Shown in pieces: positions 7,753 through 17,454 of a stretch of 64,000 nt of DNA. The stretch is from Parvibaculum sp963975745 (lineage in GTDB: Bacteria > Pseudomonadota > Alphaproteobacteria > Parvibaculales > Parvibaculaceae): positions 1-64,000 of the forward strand of contig NZ_CAXBIB010000018.1 of the NCBI RefSeq assembly GCF_963975745.1, read 5' to 3'. Within the stretch, counting starts at the first letter, position 1. Every line of letters begins with the position of its first letter. A model generated the notes under the pieces. It had not been told where the DNA came from and ran no database searches. It worked only from the letters and a program-made list of their open reading frames with translations. A program made the position numbers and the translations under genes.

Positions 7753-8235
7753 ATGCGTCTTCAGATATGTGCCGTGGGCCGGCTGCGGGCCGGACCGGAA
7801 AAGCAGCTTCTCGACGACTATCTCGCGCGCCTCGATGCGACCGGGCGCGGCATCGGCATCACGGCCGCCCCGCTGATCGAGGTCGAGGAGAAGCGCCGTC
7901 TCGAACCTGCCCCCCTGAAGATCCGCGAAGGCGAATTGCTGCGCGCGGCGATCGCGAAAGGCGCGACGATCGTGGCGCTCGACGAACGCGGCCGCGCCGA
8001 GCCGAGCGCGGCGTTCGCCAGGCGTCTCGGCGACTGGCGCGATGGCGGCGTCTCGGATGTCGCCTTCCTGATCGGCGGGGCCGGCGGACTTGCGCCGGAG
8101 ATCCGCGACAGTGCGGCCCATATCCTCGCCTTCGGCCCAGCGACATGGCCGCACATGCTGGCACGGGTGATGCTGGCCGAACAGCTTTACCGCGCGGCAA
8201 CGATTCTTTCCGGCCATCCCTATCATCGCGCCTGA
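7753..8235 (+). CDS. rlmH: 23S rRNA (pseudouridine1915-N3)-methyltransferase RlmH
   Basis: SPOUT-class methyltransferase that methylates pseudouridine 1915 of 23S rRNA on the 70S ribosome, using S-adenosylmethionine. 160 residues, with the LDERG motif near residue 77, the FLIGGAGGLAPEI cofactor loop near residue 98, and the C-terminal MLAEQLYRAATILSGHPYHR knot region. GGGGGAG stands before the ATG. The protein is slightly longer than the E. coli form (155) but complete. Confidence 0.96.
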   Translation: MRLQICAVGRLRAGPEKQLLDDYLARLDATGRGIGITAAPLIEVEEKRRLEPAPLKIREGELLRAAIAKGATIVALDERGRAEPSAAFARRLGDWRDGGVSDVAFLIGGAGGLAPEIRDSAAHILAFGPATWPHMLARVMLAEQLYRAATILSGHPYHRA

Positions 8236-8344
8236 GCCACGCCTGCCAAGTGGACACCCTGTGGCGCATGCACTAATTTGACAACCCGCTCGCCGAGGGC
8301 GCGGCGATTCGACGTTCGATTGCGGACGTATTTTCTGGATCATC

Positions 8345-9910
8345 ATGAGCTCAATGACCGGCGTTCGACCTCTTGTTCTGGCGCTGCTGGACGGCTGGGG
8401 CGTCCGGGCGGAGCGTGACGCGAACGCGATCGCACTGGCGCGGACGCCGATCTACGACCGTCTGGCGGCTACATCGCCGCATGCCTTGCTGGCCGCGTCG
8501 GGCGATGCGATCGGCCTTGCGCCCGGCCGCGCCGCCTATGCGCAGGCGGCCTATGCAACGCTGGGCGCGGGCCGCGTTGTCGAACAGACGGCAACCGCCA
8601 TCGCGCGCCGCCTTCACGGCAACGGCGCCGCCGGTCTCGCCGCCCATCCGACACTGCAGCGGCTTGTGGCCCGCGTCAGGCCGCTGGGCGGTGCGATACA
8701 TCTGGTCGGCATGGTGACGCCTTCGGGTATCGCCGGACAGCAACGCCATCTGGCCGTGCTGGCGGCGCTGCTGAGCCATGAGGGTGTCAGGGTCTGGGTT
8801 CACGCGATCATGGACGGTCAGGACACGCGGCCGCAAAGCGGCATCGAACATCTGGCCGAATTTCTCGACGACATCGCGGGTGCCGGAAATGCGACGCTTG
8901 CCAGCGTGATGGGCCGCACCTTCGGTTTTGACGACATGACCGATCCGGCGGCGCTGGCGGCCACCTGGCGCGCAATGGCCGAAGCCGAGGCGCCGCTGGC
9001 CGAGTATCCGACCGCCTATCTCGATCAATGCTACCGCAAGGGCCTGAACGATGACGCTGTCCCGCCGGCCATTGCCGCCGGCTATCGCGGCATACGCCAG
9101 GACGACGCCTTGTTGCTGGTCAACCTGCAACCGAACGATGCCCTTCCATTGATGAGCGCGCTGCTGGATCCGGTGACGGCCGGCCTCGCGCAACGCGCGC
9201 CTTCCCTTTGCGGCGTCTCTTCGCTGGTCCGGCTGGACCGGCCGCTCGGCGACACGGTCGAGGCGCTCTACGTGAACGCCACCTTCGACACCAGCTTCGC
9301 CGATGTGCTGGCGCGCGGCGGACAGACGCAGCTCGTGCTTACCGAGACGGCGGCCGAAAGCAATCTCTGGAATTTTGCCCGCGGCGGCCCACGCTCGCTT
9401 CTGCCGGGCGAATCCGTGCTGGTAGCCGATACGCCGGCGCGTCTCGAGAAGCGCCCCGAAATGGCCTCGGCCGCGTTGACCGGCGAGGTCCTCGCGGCCC
9501 TCAAGGCACGCGACCGCGATGTGATCGTCGTCGAATTTGCCAATGCCGCAATACTGGGACGCACCGGCAACATGCGCGCGACCATCGCCGCCATCGAGGC
9601 CGTCGACAAATGTCTCGGCAAGATTGCGGCACAGATCGAAAAGCGCGGCGGCGTGCTGGCGCTTTGCGGCACCTATGGCAAGGCCGAGTTGATGATCGAT
9701 CCGGAAACCGGCGGCCCCTGGCGCGCAACGACGGCCTCGGACGTGCCCTTTGTTCTTGCCGGCGGCGCACCCGGCCAGCATCTGGGCAATGGCGCGCTGG
9801 CCGATGTCGCGCCGACGCTGCTCGCGCTTCTCGGCCTGCGAGCGCCGCCCGAGATGACCGGCCGCTCGCTGCTGGCCGCAAGCCAAGCGCAGAGCCGGAT
9901 CAGTGCCTGA
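8345..9910 (+). CDS. degenerate cofactor-independent phosphoglycerate mutase homologue (pseudoenzyme)
   Basis: The fold and length (521 residues) are those of GpmI: LALLDGWG, TPIYDRL, GAGRVVEQ, HAIMDGQDTRPQSG and PEMASAALTGEV are all recognisable. The active site is gone. Against the bacterial enzyme, the catalytic serine (NSEVGH) is Ala66, the substrate histidine (GGVHS) is Ala130, the FRxDR arginines are Gln262 and Asp265, the lysine of ETEKY is Ala337, and the metal ligands of DMVGH, ADHG and TAHT are Ala402/Arg406, Thr443/Tyr444 and Thr462. Only the first aspartate (Asp16) remains. The frame is intact, so it is a maintained non-catalytic protein rather than a broken gene. It overlaps envC by eight bases. 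A role in cell-envelope control is inference from that coupling. Confidence 0.8.
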   Translation: MSSMTGVRPLVLALLDGWGVRAERDANAIALARTPIYDRLAATSPHALLAASGDAIGLAPGRAAYAQAAYATLGAGRVVEQTATAIARRLHGNGAAGLAAHPTLQRLVARVRPLGGAIHLVGMVTPSGIAGQQRHLAVLAALLSHEGVRVWVHAIMDGQDTRPQSGIEHLAEFLDDIAGAGNATLASVMGRTFGFDDMTDPAALAATWRAMAEAEAPLAEYPTAYLDQCYRKGLNDDAVPPAIAAGYRGIRQDDALLLVNLQPNDALPLMSALLDPVTAGLAQRAPSLCGVSSLVRLDRPLGDTVEALYVNATFDTSFADVLARGGQTQLVLTETAAESNLWNFARGGPRSLLPGESVLVADTPARLEKRPEMASAALTGEVLAALKARDRDVIVVEFANAAILGRTGNMRATIAAIEAVDKCLGKIAAQIEKRGGVLALCGTYGKAELMIDPETGGPWRATTASDVPFVLAGGAPGQHLGNGALADVAPTLLALLGLRAPPEMTGRSLLAASQAQSRISA

Positions 9911-11243
9911 CTTCACGCACAGGCCGTCGGCCATGCTGCTGCTGGCGGCGGCACTGGGCGCGAGCGGGCTGCATGGCGTCCGTGCCGAAACCGCCGAACC
10001 GGCCGCGCTCGACGCGCTTCAGCGGCAGATCGAATCGAGCATCGAGAAACAGAAGGCCCTTGAGCTTCAATCCGAAGCCGCCCGCCGCGAGGCCGAGGAA
10101 GTCCGCCGCGCGCTGATCGAAACGGCCGCACGCGTGCAGTCGCGCGAGGCCGACGTCTCGGCCTCCGAGGACCGGTTGCAGGGCCTGCGGATCGCGGAAG
10201 CCGATGTCACCGTGCAGCTCGAACGCCGCCGCGCCGCCATGGCCGAACTGCTGGCAGCACTGACCCGTCTCGACCGGCAACCGCCGCCGGCCCTGGCCGT
10301 GCGCCCCGACGACGCGCTGACCTCGGCCCGGAGCGCCATGCTGCTCGGCGCTGCCGTGCCCGAACTCCAGGCCGAAGCTGCCGAGTTGCGTCAGCGCCTC
10401 GAGGAACTGACGCGGTTGCGCCAGGAAATTCTGGCGGAACGCGAAACACTCGGCGAAACGAAGACATTGCTCGAAAGCGAGCGAACCGCGCTCGAAGCAT
10501 TGCTTCAGCGCAAGCTCGAGCAACAGGCGAAACTGAGCGAAGCCGCCGAAAGCGAACAGGCCCGCGCCGAACGCCTGTCGCGCCAGGCCACCGACCTGAC
10601 CGACCTGATTGCGCGCCTGGAGGCCGGCGCCGTGGCCCGGCTGCCGATGCACCGGCCCGAAATCCGCCCGGACCCGCCGGCACAGCCGGCGTCGCCGCCA
10701 CCCGCCGCCGCGCCGGCCGAGACCCGGACGGCCGTGCTGCGGCCGCCTTCGGAGCCGCCCGCCATCCCCTCCTCGCGGCGCTTCTCGGATGCCAGGGGAC
10801 TGATCCGCCCGCCGGCCGCCGGGCGTATCGTCAGGGCCTATGGCGCGCCGGACGATCTGGGCGGCACCAGTCAGGGATTGACCATCGAAACGCGCCCCGA
10901 TGCACACATTATTGCCCCTTTTGACGGTAGAATCTCATATGCGGGGCCATTTCGCCGATATGGCCAACTCTTGATCATATCGGTGGGCGAAGGGTACCAT
11001 GTGCTGCTGGCAGGCATGACGCGAATTGACGGTGCGGTGGGCCAGAGTATCCTTGCCGGCGAACCCATCGGCACGATGGGGTCATCGCCCTCCAGCGACG
11101 ATCCGGCCGCACGGAACGACCAAGCGCGACGGGACGGGATACCGGGCCGCGGTCCCGCTCTCTATATCGAAATCCGGAAAGACGGCAGCCCGATCGATCC
11201 TCGACCATGGCTGACGATGAGTGACAAGAAGGCAAGTGGGTAA
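9903..11243 (+). CDS. envC: EnvC-like murein hydrolase activator (coiled coil plus degenerate LytM/M23 domain)
   Basis: 446-residue exported protein. An N-terminal signal peptide (AMLLLAAALGASGLHGVRA) is followed by a long coiled coil (residues about 35-235), a proline-rich linker, and a C-terminal LytM domain (about 300-435). In that domain the zinc-binding histidines and aspartate of active M23 peptidases are replaced (GLTIETR for GxDxx, ALYIEIR for HLHFEIR), as in EnvC, which activates amidases instead of cutting peptidoglycan itself. The start is GTG at 9903, inside the end of the preceding gene. Its stop codon abuts the ctpA start codon, so the two are co-translated. Confidence 0.85.
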   Translation: MPDFTHRPSAMLLLAAALGASGLHGVRAETAEPAALDALQRQIESSIEKQKALELQSEAARREAEEVRRALIETAARVQSREADVSASEDRLQGLRIAEADVTVQLERRRAAMAELLAALTRLDRQPPPALAVRPDDALTSARSAMLLGAAVPELQAEAAELRQRLEELTRLRQEILAERETLGETKTLLESERTALEALLQRKLEQQAKLSEAAESEQARAERLSRQATDLTDLIARLEAGAVARLPMHRPEIRPDPPAQPASPPPAAAPAETRTAVLRPPSEPPAIPSSRRFSDARGLIRPPAAGRIVRAYGAPDDLGGTSQGLTIETRPDAHIIAPFDGRISYAGPFRRYGQLLIISVGEGYHVLLAGMTRIDGAVGQSILAGEPIGTMGSSPSSDDPAARNDQARRDGIPGRGPALYIEIRKDGSPIDPRPWLTMSDKKASG

Positions 11244-12575
11244 ATGAACAAGTCTGTTTTCGCCGGCTTCGCCGTCGGCATATGCCTGTCGGTCGGCACC
11301 GTTCTGGCCTTGCAGCCGGGGGTGCTGAATTCCGCGGCCTATGCCAACGACCAGAACACCTATCGTCAATTGAACCTGTTCGGCGACGTCTTCGAGCGCG
11401 TCCGCGCCGACTATGTCGAACCGACCGACGATTCCAAGCTGGTCGAGTCGGCCATTAACGGCATGCTGACCTCGCTCGATCCGCATTCGAGCTACATGAC
11501 CCCCAAGACCTTCCGCGACATGCAGGTGCAGACGCGCGGCGAGTTCGGCGGCCTCGGCATCGAGGTGACGATGGAGAACGGTTTCGTCAAGGTGGTGACG
11601 CCGATCGACGACACGCCGGCCAGCCGCGCCGGCATGCGCCCCAACGACTACATCACGCATATCGACGGCACGCCGATCCTCGGCATGACCTTGAGCGACG
11701 CCGTCGACAAGATGCGCGGACCGGCCAATTCGTCGGTGACGCTGACCGTCATCCGCAAGGGCACTGACGAGCCCTTCGAAGTGAAGCTGACACGCGCCAT
11801 CATCACCATCAAGTCGGTTCGCCACAATCGCGAAGGCGACATCGGCTATATCCGCATCACCTCCTTCAACGAGCAGACATCCGACCTGCTGGGCAAGGCG
11901 ATCAACGAACTGTCGAAGGAGATCGGTCAGGCGCGCCTGAAGGGCTACATTCTCGACATGCGCAACAATCCGGGCGGACTGCTCGATCAGGCCATCACGG
12001 TCAGCGACGACTTCATCGAGGGCGGCGAGATCGTCTCGACGCGCGGCCGCCATTCGGAAGACACGCAACGCTACAATGCGCGTTCGGGCGATATCACCAA
12101 GGGAAAGCCGATCATTGTGCTGATCAATGGCGGTTCGGCCAGCGCCTCCGAAATCGTTGCCGGTGCGCTGCAGGATCATCGCCGCGCCACCGTGCTGGGA
12201 ACCCGTTCCTTCGGCAAGGGATCGGTGCAGACCATCATTCCACTCGGCTCGGACGGTGCACTGCGCCTGACGACGGCACGTTACTACACGCCGGCCGGCC
12301 GCTCGATCCAGGCCAAGGGCATCGAGCCGGACATCATCGTGCTGCAGACCGATCCCGACGACGAGACGAAGAAGAAGCCGGCCACGATCGGCGAGTCGGC
12401 CCTGCCGGGCCATCTCGCGGCGGAGGAAGGCGAGGAACAGGGTGGCTCCGACAGCTTCGTCCCGACGGACAAGGCCGAGGACAGGCAGCTTCTCTACGCC
12501 ATCGATCTGCTGAACGGCGCCCGCAAGGATGCGGCGTTCATCAGCGGCACGACATCAAGCGCCATGGCCAACTGA
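11244..12575 (+). CDS. ctpA: S41 family carboxy-terminal processing protease
   Basis: Periplasmic serine protease of the CtpA/Prc group. N-terminal signal sequence (residues 1-34), a PDZ domain (about 88-170) and the S41 catalytic domain with the nucleophile serine in NGGSASASEIV (near residue 303) and the lysine base in FGKGSVQ (near 328). 443 residues with an acidic C-terminal tail. In proteobacteria such enzymes trim cell-wall hydrolases and lipoproteins; coupling to envC here supports a role in control of peptidoglycan hydrolysis. Confidence 0.95.
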   Translation: MNKSVFAGFAVGICLSVGTVLALQPGVLNSAAYANDQNTYRQLNLFGDVFERVRADYVEPTDDSKLVESAINGMLTSLDPHSSYMTPKTFRDMQVQTRGEFGGLGIEVTMENGFVKVVTPIDDTPASRAGMRPNDYITHIDGTPILGMTLSDAVDKMRGPANSSVTLTVIRKGTDEPFEVKLTRAIITIKSVRHNREGDIGYIRITSFNEQTSDLLGKAINELSKEIGQARLKGYILDMRNNPGGLLDQAITVSDDFIEGGEIVSTRGRHSEDTQRYNARSGDITKGKPIIVLINGGSASASEIVAGALQDHRRATVLGTRSFGKGSVQTIIPLGSDGALRLTTARYYTPAGRSIQAKGIEPDIIVLQTDPDDETKKKPATIGESALPGHLAAEEGEEQGGSDSFVPTDKAEDRQLLYAIDLLNGARKDAAFISGTTSSAMAN

Positions 12576-12606
12576 GACGCCGGCCTGCCGGAGACGAATT
12601 GTACGC

Positions 12607-13848
12607 ATGGATGCAAAAGCGACGGCGAAAGGTGTCGGCCTGAACGGGAGCAGACAAGCCGATGACGACGGTGGCATTCGCTTCGCGCCGCTGGCCGTCG
12701 CCGCGCTTGTCGTGGCGCTTGTCTATGGCGGTACGCTTGTCTGGCTGCTTCTCTCCGACAATCGCCTGGCTGGCGAACCGGTGGTGCATCTTGCGCTGAC
12801 AGCGAAAGAACCGGCCGAGACGGACCTCGCCACCGCGCCGGCGCCGGAACCCGACGACCGGAACATTGCGGAAGAACCCGCAGCGACGGTGCCGGCAGCA
12901 GACGAGCTGAGCAGCGACGAACGTGCGCTGCTCGAAGCAGCGCGGCGCATCGATGAGGAAGTGGCGGCCGAAGATGTCGCTTCGCAAGTGCGCATCGTCG
13001 GCGCCGAAAGCGTCTCGGGCGGCGAGACCGCCGGCAGGGCTGCGCGGCGCGTCGAGCCGCTGCCGCCGGTTCCCGATCCGGCGCTGATCGAAATGACGCC
13101 CGATGGACCCTTGCCGAAGATTGCAGCCGACGGGCGCACGCCTGCGCAGGTCTATGCGCGGCCCGTGCCGCCCGGCACACCGGCAGCGCGCCGCATTGCG
13201 CTTGTCGTCAGCGGCATGGGGATCAGCGAGAGCGCGACGGCGCATGCGATCGAAACACTGCCGCCGGAAGTGACGCTCTCCTTTGCTCCCTATGGCCCTG
13301 GCATGCAGAACTGGATTGCGAGAGCGCGCGCCGCCGGCCATGAAGTGTTGCTTGAGTTGCCGATGGAGCCCTTCGGCTATCCGCAGAACGACCCCGGCCC
13401 CTACACGCTGCTGACGAATCTTTCGGCGGAAGAAAATCTTTCGCGCCTCAGCTGGCTGATGAGCCGGTTCACCGGCTATGCCGGCGTGATGAATTATCAG
13501 GGCGCGCGTTTCACGGCCTCCTCCGCAGCAGTCGAAGAGACGATGAGGGCGCTGAGCGCACGCGGGCTTCTCTATGTCGACAACGGCGCCTCGGCACGCA
13601 GCCTTGCCCCGCAATTGGCACGCGAAGCCGGCATGCCGGCCGTGCAGGCCTCGCGCATCGTCGATCCGGTACAGAACCCGCAAGTGATCGCCACGTCGCT
13701 GGAAGTGCTCGAGGAGATTGCCGCGACGGGCGTGGCGATCGGCGTCGCCTCCGGTTTTCCGGTTACCGTCGACGCGCTGGCCGAATGGGCGCGCACGCTG
13801 GAGGAAAGGAATTTCGTGCTGGTACCCGTCTCGGCCACCGCGAACTGA
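12607..13848 (+). CDS. divergent polysaccharide deacetylase family protein
   Basis: 413 residues. One transmembrane helix at about 27-47 anchors it, followed by an acidic low-complexity stretch and a divergent polysaccharide deacetylase (DUF610/YibQ-like) domain from about residue 190, with VTLSFAPYG, ELPMEPFGYPQNDPGPYTLLT, RFTGYAGVMNYQGARFT and the closing VTVDALAEWARTLEERN. Family members are found beside envC and ctpA across proteobacteria, but no activity is proven. The frame is open upstream into ctpA; the ATG at 12607 is the first after the ctpA stop. Confidence 0.88.
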   Translation: MDAKATAKGVGLNGSRQADDDGGIRFAPLAVAALVVALVYGGTLVWLLLSDNRLAGEPVVHLALTAKEPAETDLATAPAPEPDDRNIAEEPAATVPAADELSSDERALLEAARRIDEEVAAEDVASQVRIVGAESVSGGETAGRAARRVEPLPPVPDPALIEMTPDGPLPKIAADGRTPAQVYARPVPPGTPAARRIALVVSGMGISESATAHAIETLPPEVTLSFAPYGPGMQNWIARARAAGHEVLLELPMEPFGYPQNDPGPYTLLTNLSAEENLSRLSWLMSRFTGYAGVMNYQGARFTASSAAVEETMRALSARGLLYVDNGASARSLAPQLAREAGMPAVQASRIVDPVQNPQVIATSLEVLEEIAATGVAIGVASGFPVTVDALAEWARTLEERNFVLVPVSATAN

Positions 13849-13867
13849 CGAAAGAAGACAGAGCCGC

Positions 13868-14404
13868 ATGCCGCGCCACCGCGAACACGCCACAGCCGTC
13901 GACCCGTCAACGCTGCCCTATCGCCCCTGTGTCGGCATCATGCTGATCAATCGCGACGGTCTTGTCTGGGTCGGCAATCGCATGATGGATGGCGGCGCGC
14001 ATGAGCTGACCGGCGCCGCGCTGACCTGGCAGATGCCGCAGGGCGGCATCGACGAGGGCGAGGAACCTGCCGTCGCGGCGCTGCGCGAACTCAAGGAAGA
14101 GACGGGTACGGACAAGGCGCGCATCATCGGCGAGACGAAGGACTGGCTGACCTACGACCTGCCGCCGCATCTCGCCGGCATCGCGCTGCGCGGCAAGTAT
14201 CGCGGCCAGAAGCAGAAATGGTTCGCGATGCGCTTCACGGGCACGGATTCCGACATCGATATCGCCGCCGACGACCACCAGGAATTCAGCGAATGGGCCT
14301 GGGTACCACTCGATGAGGTGTTGCAGCTGATCGTGCCGTTCAAACGCTCCGTCTACGAACAGCTGGTCGCCGAATTCGGTCCGCTGGCCGTCCCGGAAGC
14401 GTGA
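13868..14404 (+). CDS. rppH: RNA pyrophosphohydrolase
   Basis: Nudix hydrolase that removes pyrophosphate from the 5' end of primary transcripts, starting mRNA decay. 178 residues. The Nudix box GGIDEGEEPAVAALRELKEETG (first part GGIDEGEEP at about residue 58) is complete, and the surrounding WQMPQGGID and KYRGQKQKWF blocks are those of RppH/IalA. The ATG at 13868 follows the deacetylase by 19 bp. Last gene of this long + strand run. Confidence 0.95.
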   Translation: MPRHREHATAVDPSTLPYRPCVGIMLINRDGLVWVGNRMMDGGAHELTGAALTWQMPQGGIDEGEEPAVAALRELKEETGTDKARIIGETKDWLTYDLPPHLAGIALRGKYRGQKQKWFAMRFTGTDSDIDIAADDHQEFSEWAWVPLDEVLQLIVPFKRSVYEQLVAEFGPLAVPEA

Positions 14405-14415
14405 AATCCACAGCA

Positions 14416-14591
14416 ACCCCCCCCCTCTGTCATCGAACTGTCACGAAACTGTCACAAACCGCTTCCGGCCCGGGGATAAGTCGCGTCCGCGGGCGAGTTA
14501 TCCCCGGTCCGGAAAACAATTTATCCCCGGCTGCGGCAGGAGGCGCGCCGCCGGGACCGATTCGCGCGGTGGAAAAAACTTGTCCCCGGGA
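14416..14591 (+). repeat. composite intergenic repeat, copy A (Pho-box iterons plus TTRTCCCCGG motifs)
   Basis: The 188-bp gap between the convergent rppH and ferritin-like genes holds a C-tract, three CTGTCA(T/C) repeats (14427-14455), a 17-bp near-perfect inverted repeat (14463-14479 with 14498-14514, arms TTCCGG-c-CCGGGGATAA / TTATCCCCGG-t-CCGGAA), another TTATCCCCGG at 14521 and TTGTCCCCGGG at 14580. TTATCCCC at 14498 and 14521 are 23 bp apart. The same string of parts, with a near-identical first 40 bp, is found at 44943-45154. Confidence 0.8.
14427..14455 (+). promoter_or_regulatory. Pho box (three 7-bp half sites at 11-bp spacing)
   Basis: CTGTCAT-cgaa-CTGTCAC-gaaa-CTGTCAC matches the known PhoB site (two or more CTGTCAT repeats separated by four bases). 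It points toward increasing coordinates, where there is no gene start on that strand: the next gene is convergent. It must therefore drive an unannotated transcript, or be a protein site with another role. Confidence 0.6.
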
Positions 14592-14592
14592 T

Positions 14593-15417
14593 TCAGACCG
14601 CCGCGCGGGCCAGCCGCCAGTTGCGGAAGCGCCAGTAGCGCCAGGCCAGCGCCGCGACCGCGCGCATCGGCCGGCCCTGCGGCTTGAGGCCGGCGGCCTT
14701 GCCGACCATCGAGATCAGACGCTCGACATGCTGGCGGCGATAGAGGCCGAGCGCGCGTTTTTCATAGGCCTTGGCGAAACGCGCGCGTTGATAGGGCACA
14801 CTGCCATCGGCCGGCGTGTTGGCCGCGTAATAGGCGCAGGCCAGTTCGTCGTCATCGGCTTCGGCGATGCGGCCGAGTGCGACGCGGATACGCGCGAGGA
14901 TCGACGGTTTGGCCTCGTCGAGCGCGTTGAAGCCGTCATAGAAAAGCTTGTAGTGACGGAATTCGTCGGCGGCGATATTGGTCGCGATCTGCTTCAGCAC
15001 CGGCTCCGCGGTCGCATCCTTGATGGCGGTGTAATAGGACGAGGTCCCGCTCTCGACGACGCAGCGCGCAATCAGTTCGCCGCCCCTGCTGCCGCGCACC
15101 GACTGGATCGCGTCGAGCGGGATCGAATAGCCGGCGCGAAAGCGCGCAAAGGCTTCGTCGAAACTGAAATCGGGATCGGCAAGCTCCGCCCAGCGGGCCA
15201 GCGCCTGCCCGTGCTGCACTTCCTCCGCACCCCATTGATGGATCGTCTGCTTGATATCGGGCCGGTCGGAAAAGACGTTGCAGAGATAGGTCACGTAATC
15301 GGGCGCATTGAACTCGACCATCGCCGCCGCCTTGACCGCGCGCAGGATCTCGGGGTCGACCTTTGCGGGGTCGAAATCCTGCCAGCGAATATCCTCAAGC
15401 GTCCAGTGACGGGTCAT
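14593..15417 (-). CDS. ferritin-like di-iron protein, function unknown
   Basis: 274 residues. Two carboxylate-histidine pairs typical of ferritin-like four-helix di-iron proteins are visible: EEVQH near residue 65 and DEFRH near residue 150, with further glutamates (MVEFN near 33, VVESG near 120) that can complete the site. No signal peptide; the C-terminus is basic. Related proteins are annotated only as ferritin-like. It is monocistronic, with its own promoter, between the ATP synthase operon and copy A of the composite repeat. Function could be oxidation or hydroxylation of a small molecule; nothing here decides. Confidence 0.75.
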   Translation of the reverse strand: MTRHWTLEDIRWQDFDPAKVDPEILRAVKAAAMVEFNAPDYVTYLCNVFSDRPDIKQTIHQWGAEEVQHGQALARWAELADPDFSFDEAFARFRAGYSIPLDAIQSVRGSRGGELIARCVVESGTSSYYTAIKDATAEPVLKQIATNIAADEFRHYKLFYDGFNALDEAKPSILARIRVALGRIAEADDDELACAYYAANTPADGSVPYQRARFAKAYEKRALGLYRRQHVERLISMVGKAAGLKPQGRPMRAVAALAWRYWRFRNWRLARAAV

Positions 15418-15458
15418 GCATCCTCGGTCCGCGCGGAGAGCCGCGCCTTTGTGACGGT

Positions 15459-15487
15459 ATTATAATGGATGCGATGCGGCAGTTTAA
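15459..15487 (-). promoter_or_regulatory. sigma70 promoter of the ferritin-like gene
   Basis: On the minus strand a perfect -10 TATAAT (15459-15464) follows TTAAAC (15482-15487) by 17 bp. It lies about 40 bp before the ATG at 15417. Supports independent transcription of this gene from atpC. Confidence 0.6.
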
Positions 15488-15558
15488 GGGCAGCCGCACG
15501 GGGCCGATGGCCGCAGCCGGAAAGAGGCGGGAATCCGGGGGCCAGCGCCCCCCGATCC

Positions 15559-15957
15559 TCAGAGGGCCTGGCGGAGCTGCTTCAGGTGATCGAGCTTTTC
15601 CTGCGCGGCCTGGCGCTTGGTGTCGGTCCTGGCGTCGTTGACGTCTTCCTGCGCATGCGCGATTTCACGGTCGAGCGCGGCCGCGTCGAGTTCGGCGAGC
15701 GGCACGGTGAACTCGGCCAGCACCGTGAGACCGGCCGGCGTCACCTCGGCGAAACCGCCACGCACGAAGATCCGCTGCTGCGCCTTGCCGGCCTCGTCGA
15801 TATTGACGATGCCGGGACGCAGGGTCGCCATGACGGGCGCATGGCCCGCCATGATACCCATGTCGCCCTCGGCGCCGGGAATCGCCACCATGTCGACCTC
15901 ACCCGAGAACAGCAGGCGCTCGGGCGAGACGAGATCGAATTGCAGCTTGTCAGCCAT
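15559..15957 (-). CDS. atpC: F1 ATP synthase epsilon subunit
   Basis: Central-stalk subunit of F1 that couples and inhibits rotation. 132 residues, with the N-terminal beta-sandwich (MADKLQFDLVSPERLLFSGEVDMVAIPGAEGDMGIMAGHAPVM, the ATPase delta/epsilon signature, in its first part) and a C-terminal helical part. Last gene of the atpHAGDC operon; 26 bp after atpD. A GC-rich dyad follows its stop codon but without a T-run. Confidence 0.96.
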   Translation of the reverse strand: MADKLQFDLVSPERLLFSGEVDMVAIPGAEGDMGIMAGHAPVMATLRPGIVNIDEAGKAQQRIFVRGGFAEVTPAGLTVLAEFTVPLAELDAAALDREIAHAQEDVNDARTDTKRQAAQEKLDHLKQLRQAL

Positions 15958-15983
15958 CGGATACTACCTCGTGCGACGGCGGA

Positions 15984-17420
<1,437 letters not shown>

Positions 17421-17454
17421 GCGAGTTCCTTCATCTTCCCTTTGGGGGATCGTC

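Noticed and set aside
8278..8283. Perfect TTGACA before the phosphoglycerate-mutase-like gene as a promoter
   Set aside because: No acceptable -10 box lies 15-19 bp downstream, so I do not call a promoter.
8345..9910. Interpreting the mutase homologue as a pseudogene
   Set aside because: The frame is uninterrupted for 521 codons, codon use is like its neighbours, and it is coupled to envC; only the active site is changed.
14463..14591. Replication origin or DnaA-box cluster (TTATCCCC resembles TTATCCACA)
   Set aside because: The motif lacks the CACA end in every copy, and no origin-linked genes such as dnaA, hemE or parAB are nearby.
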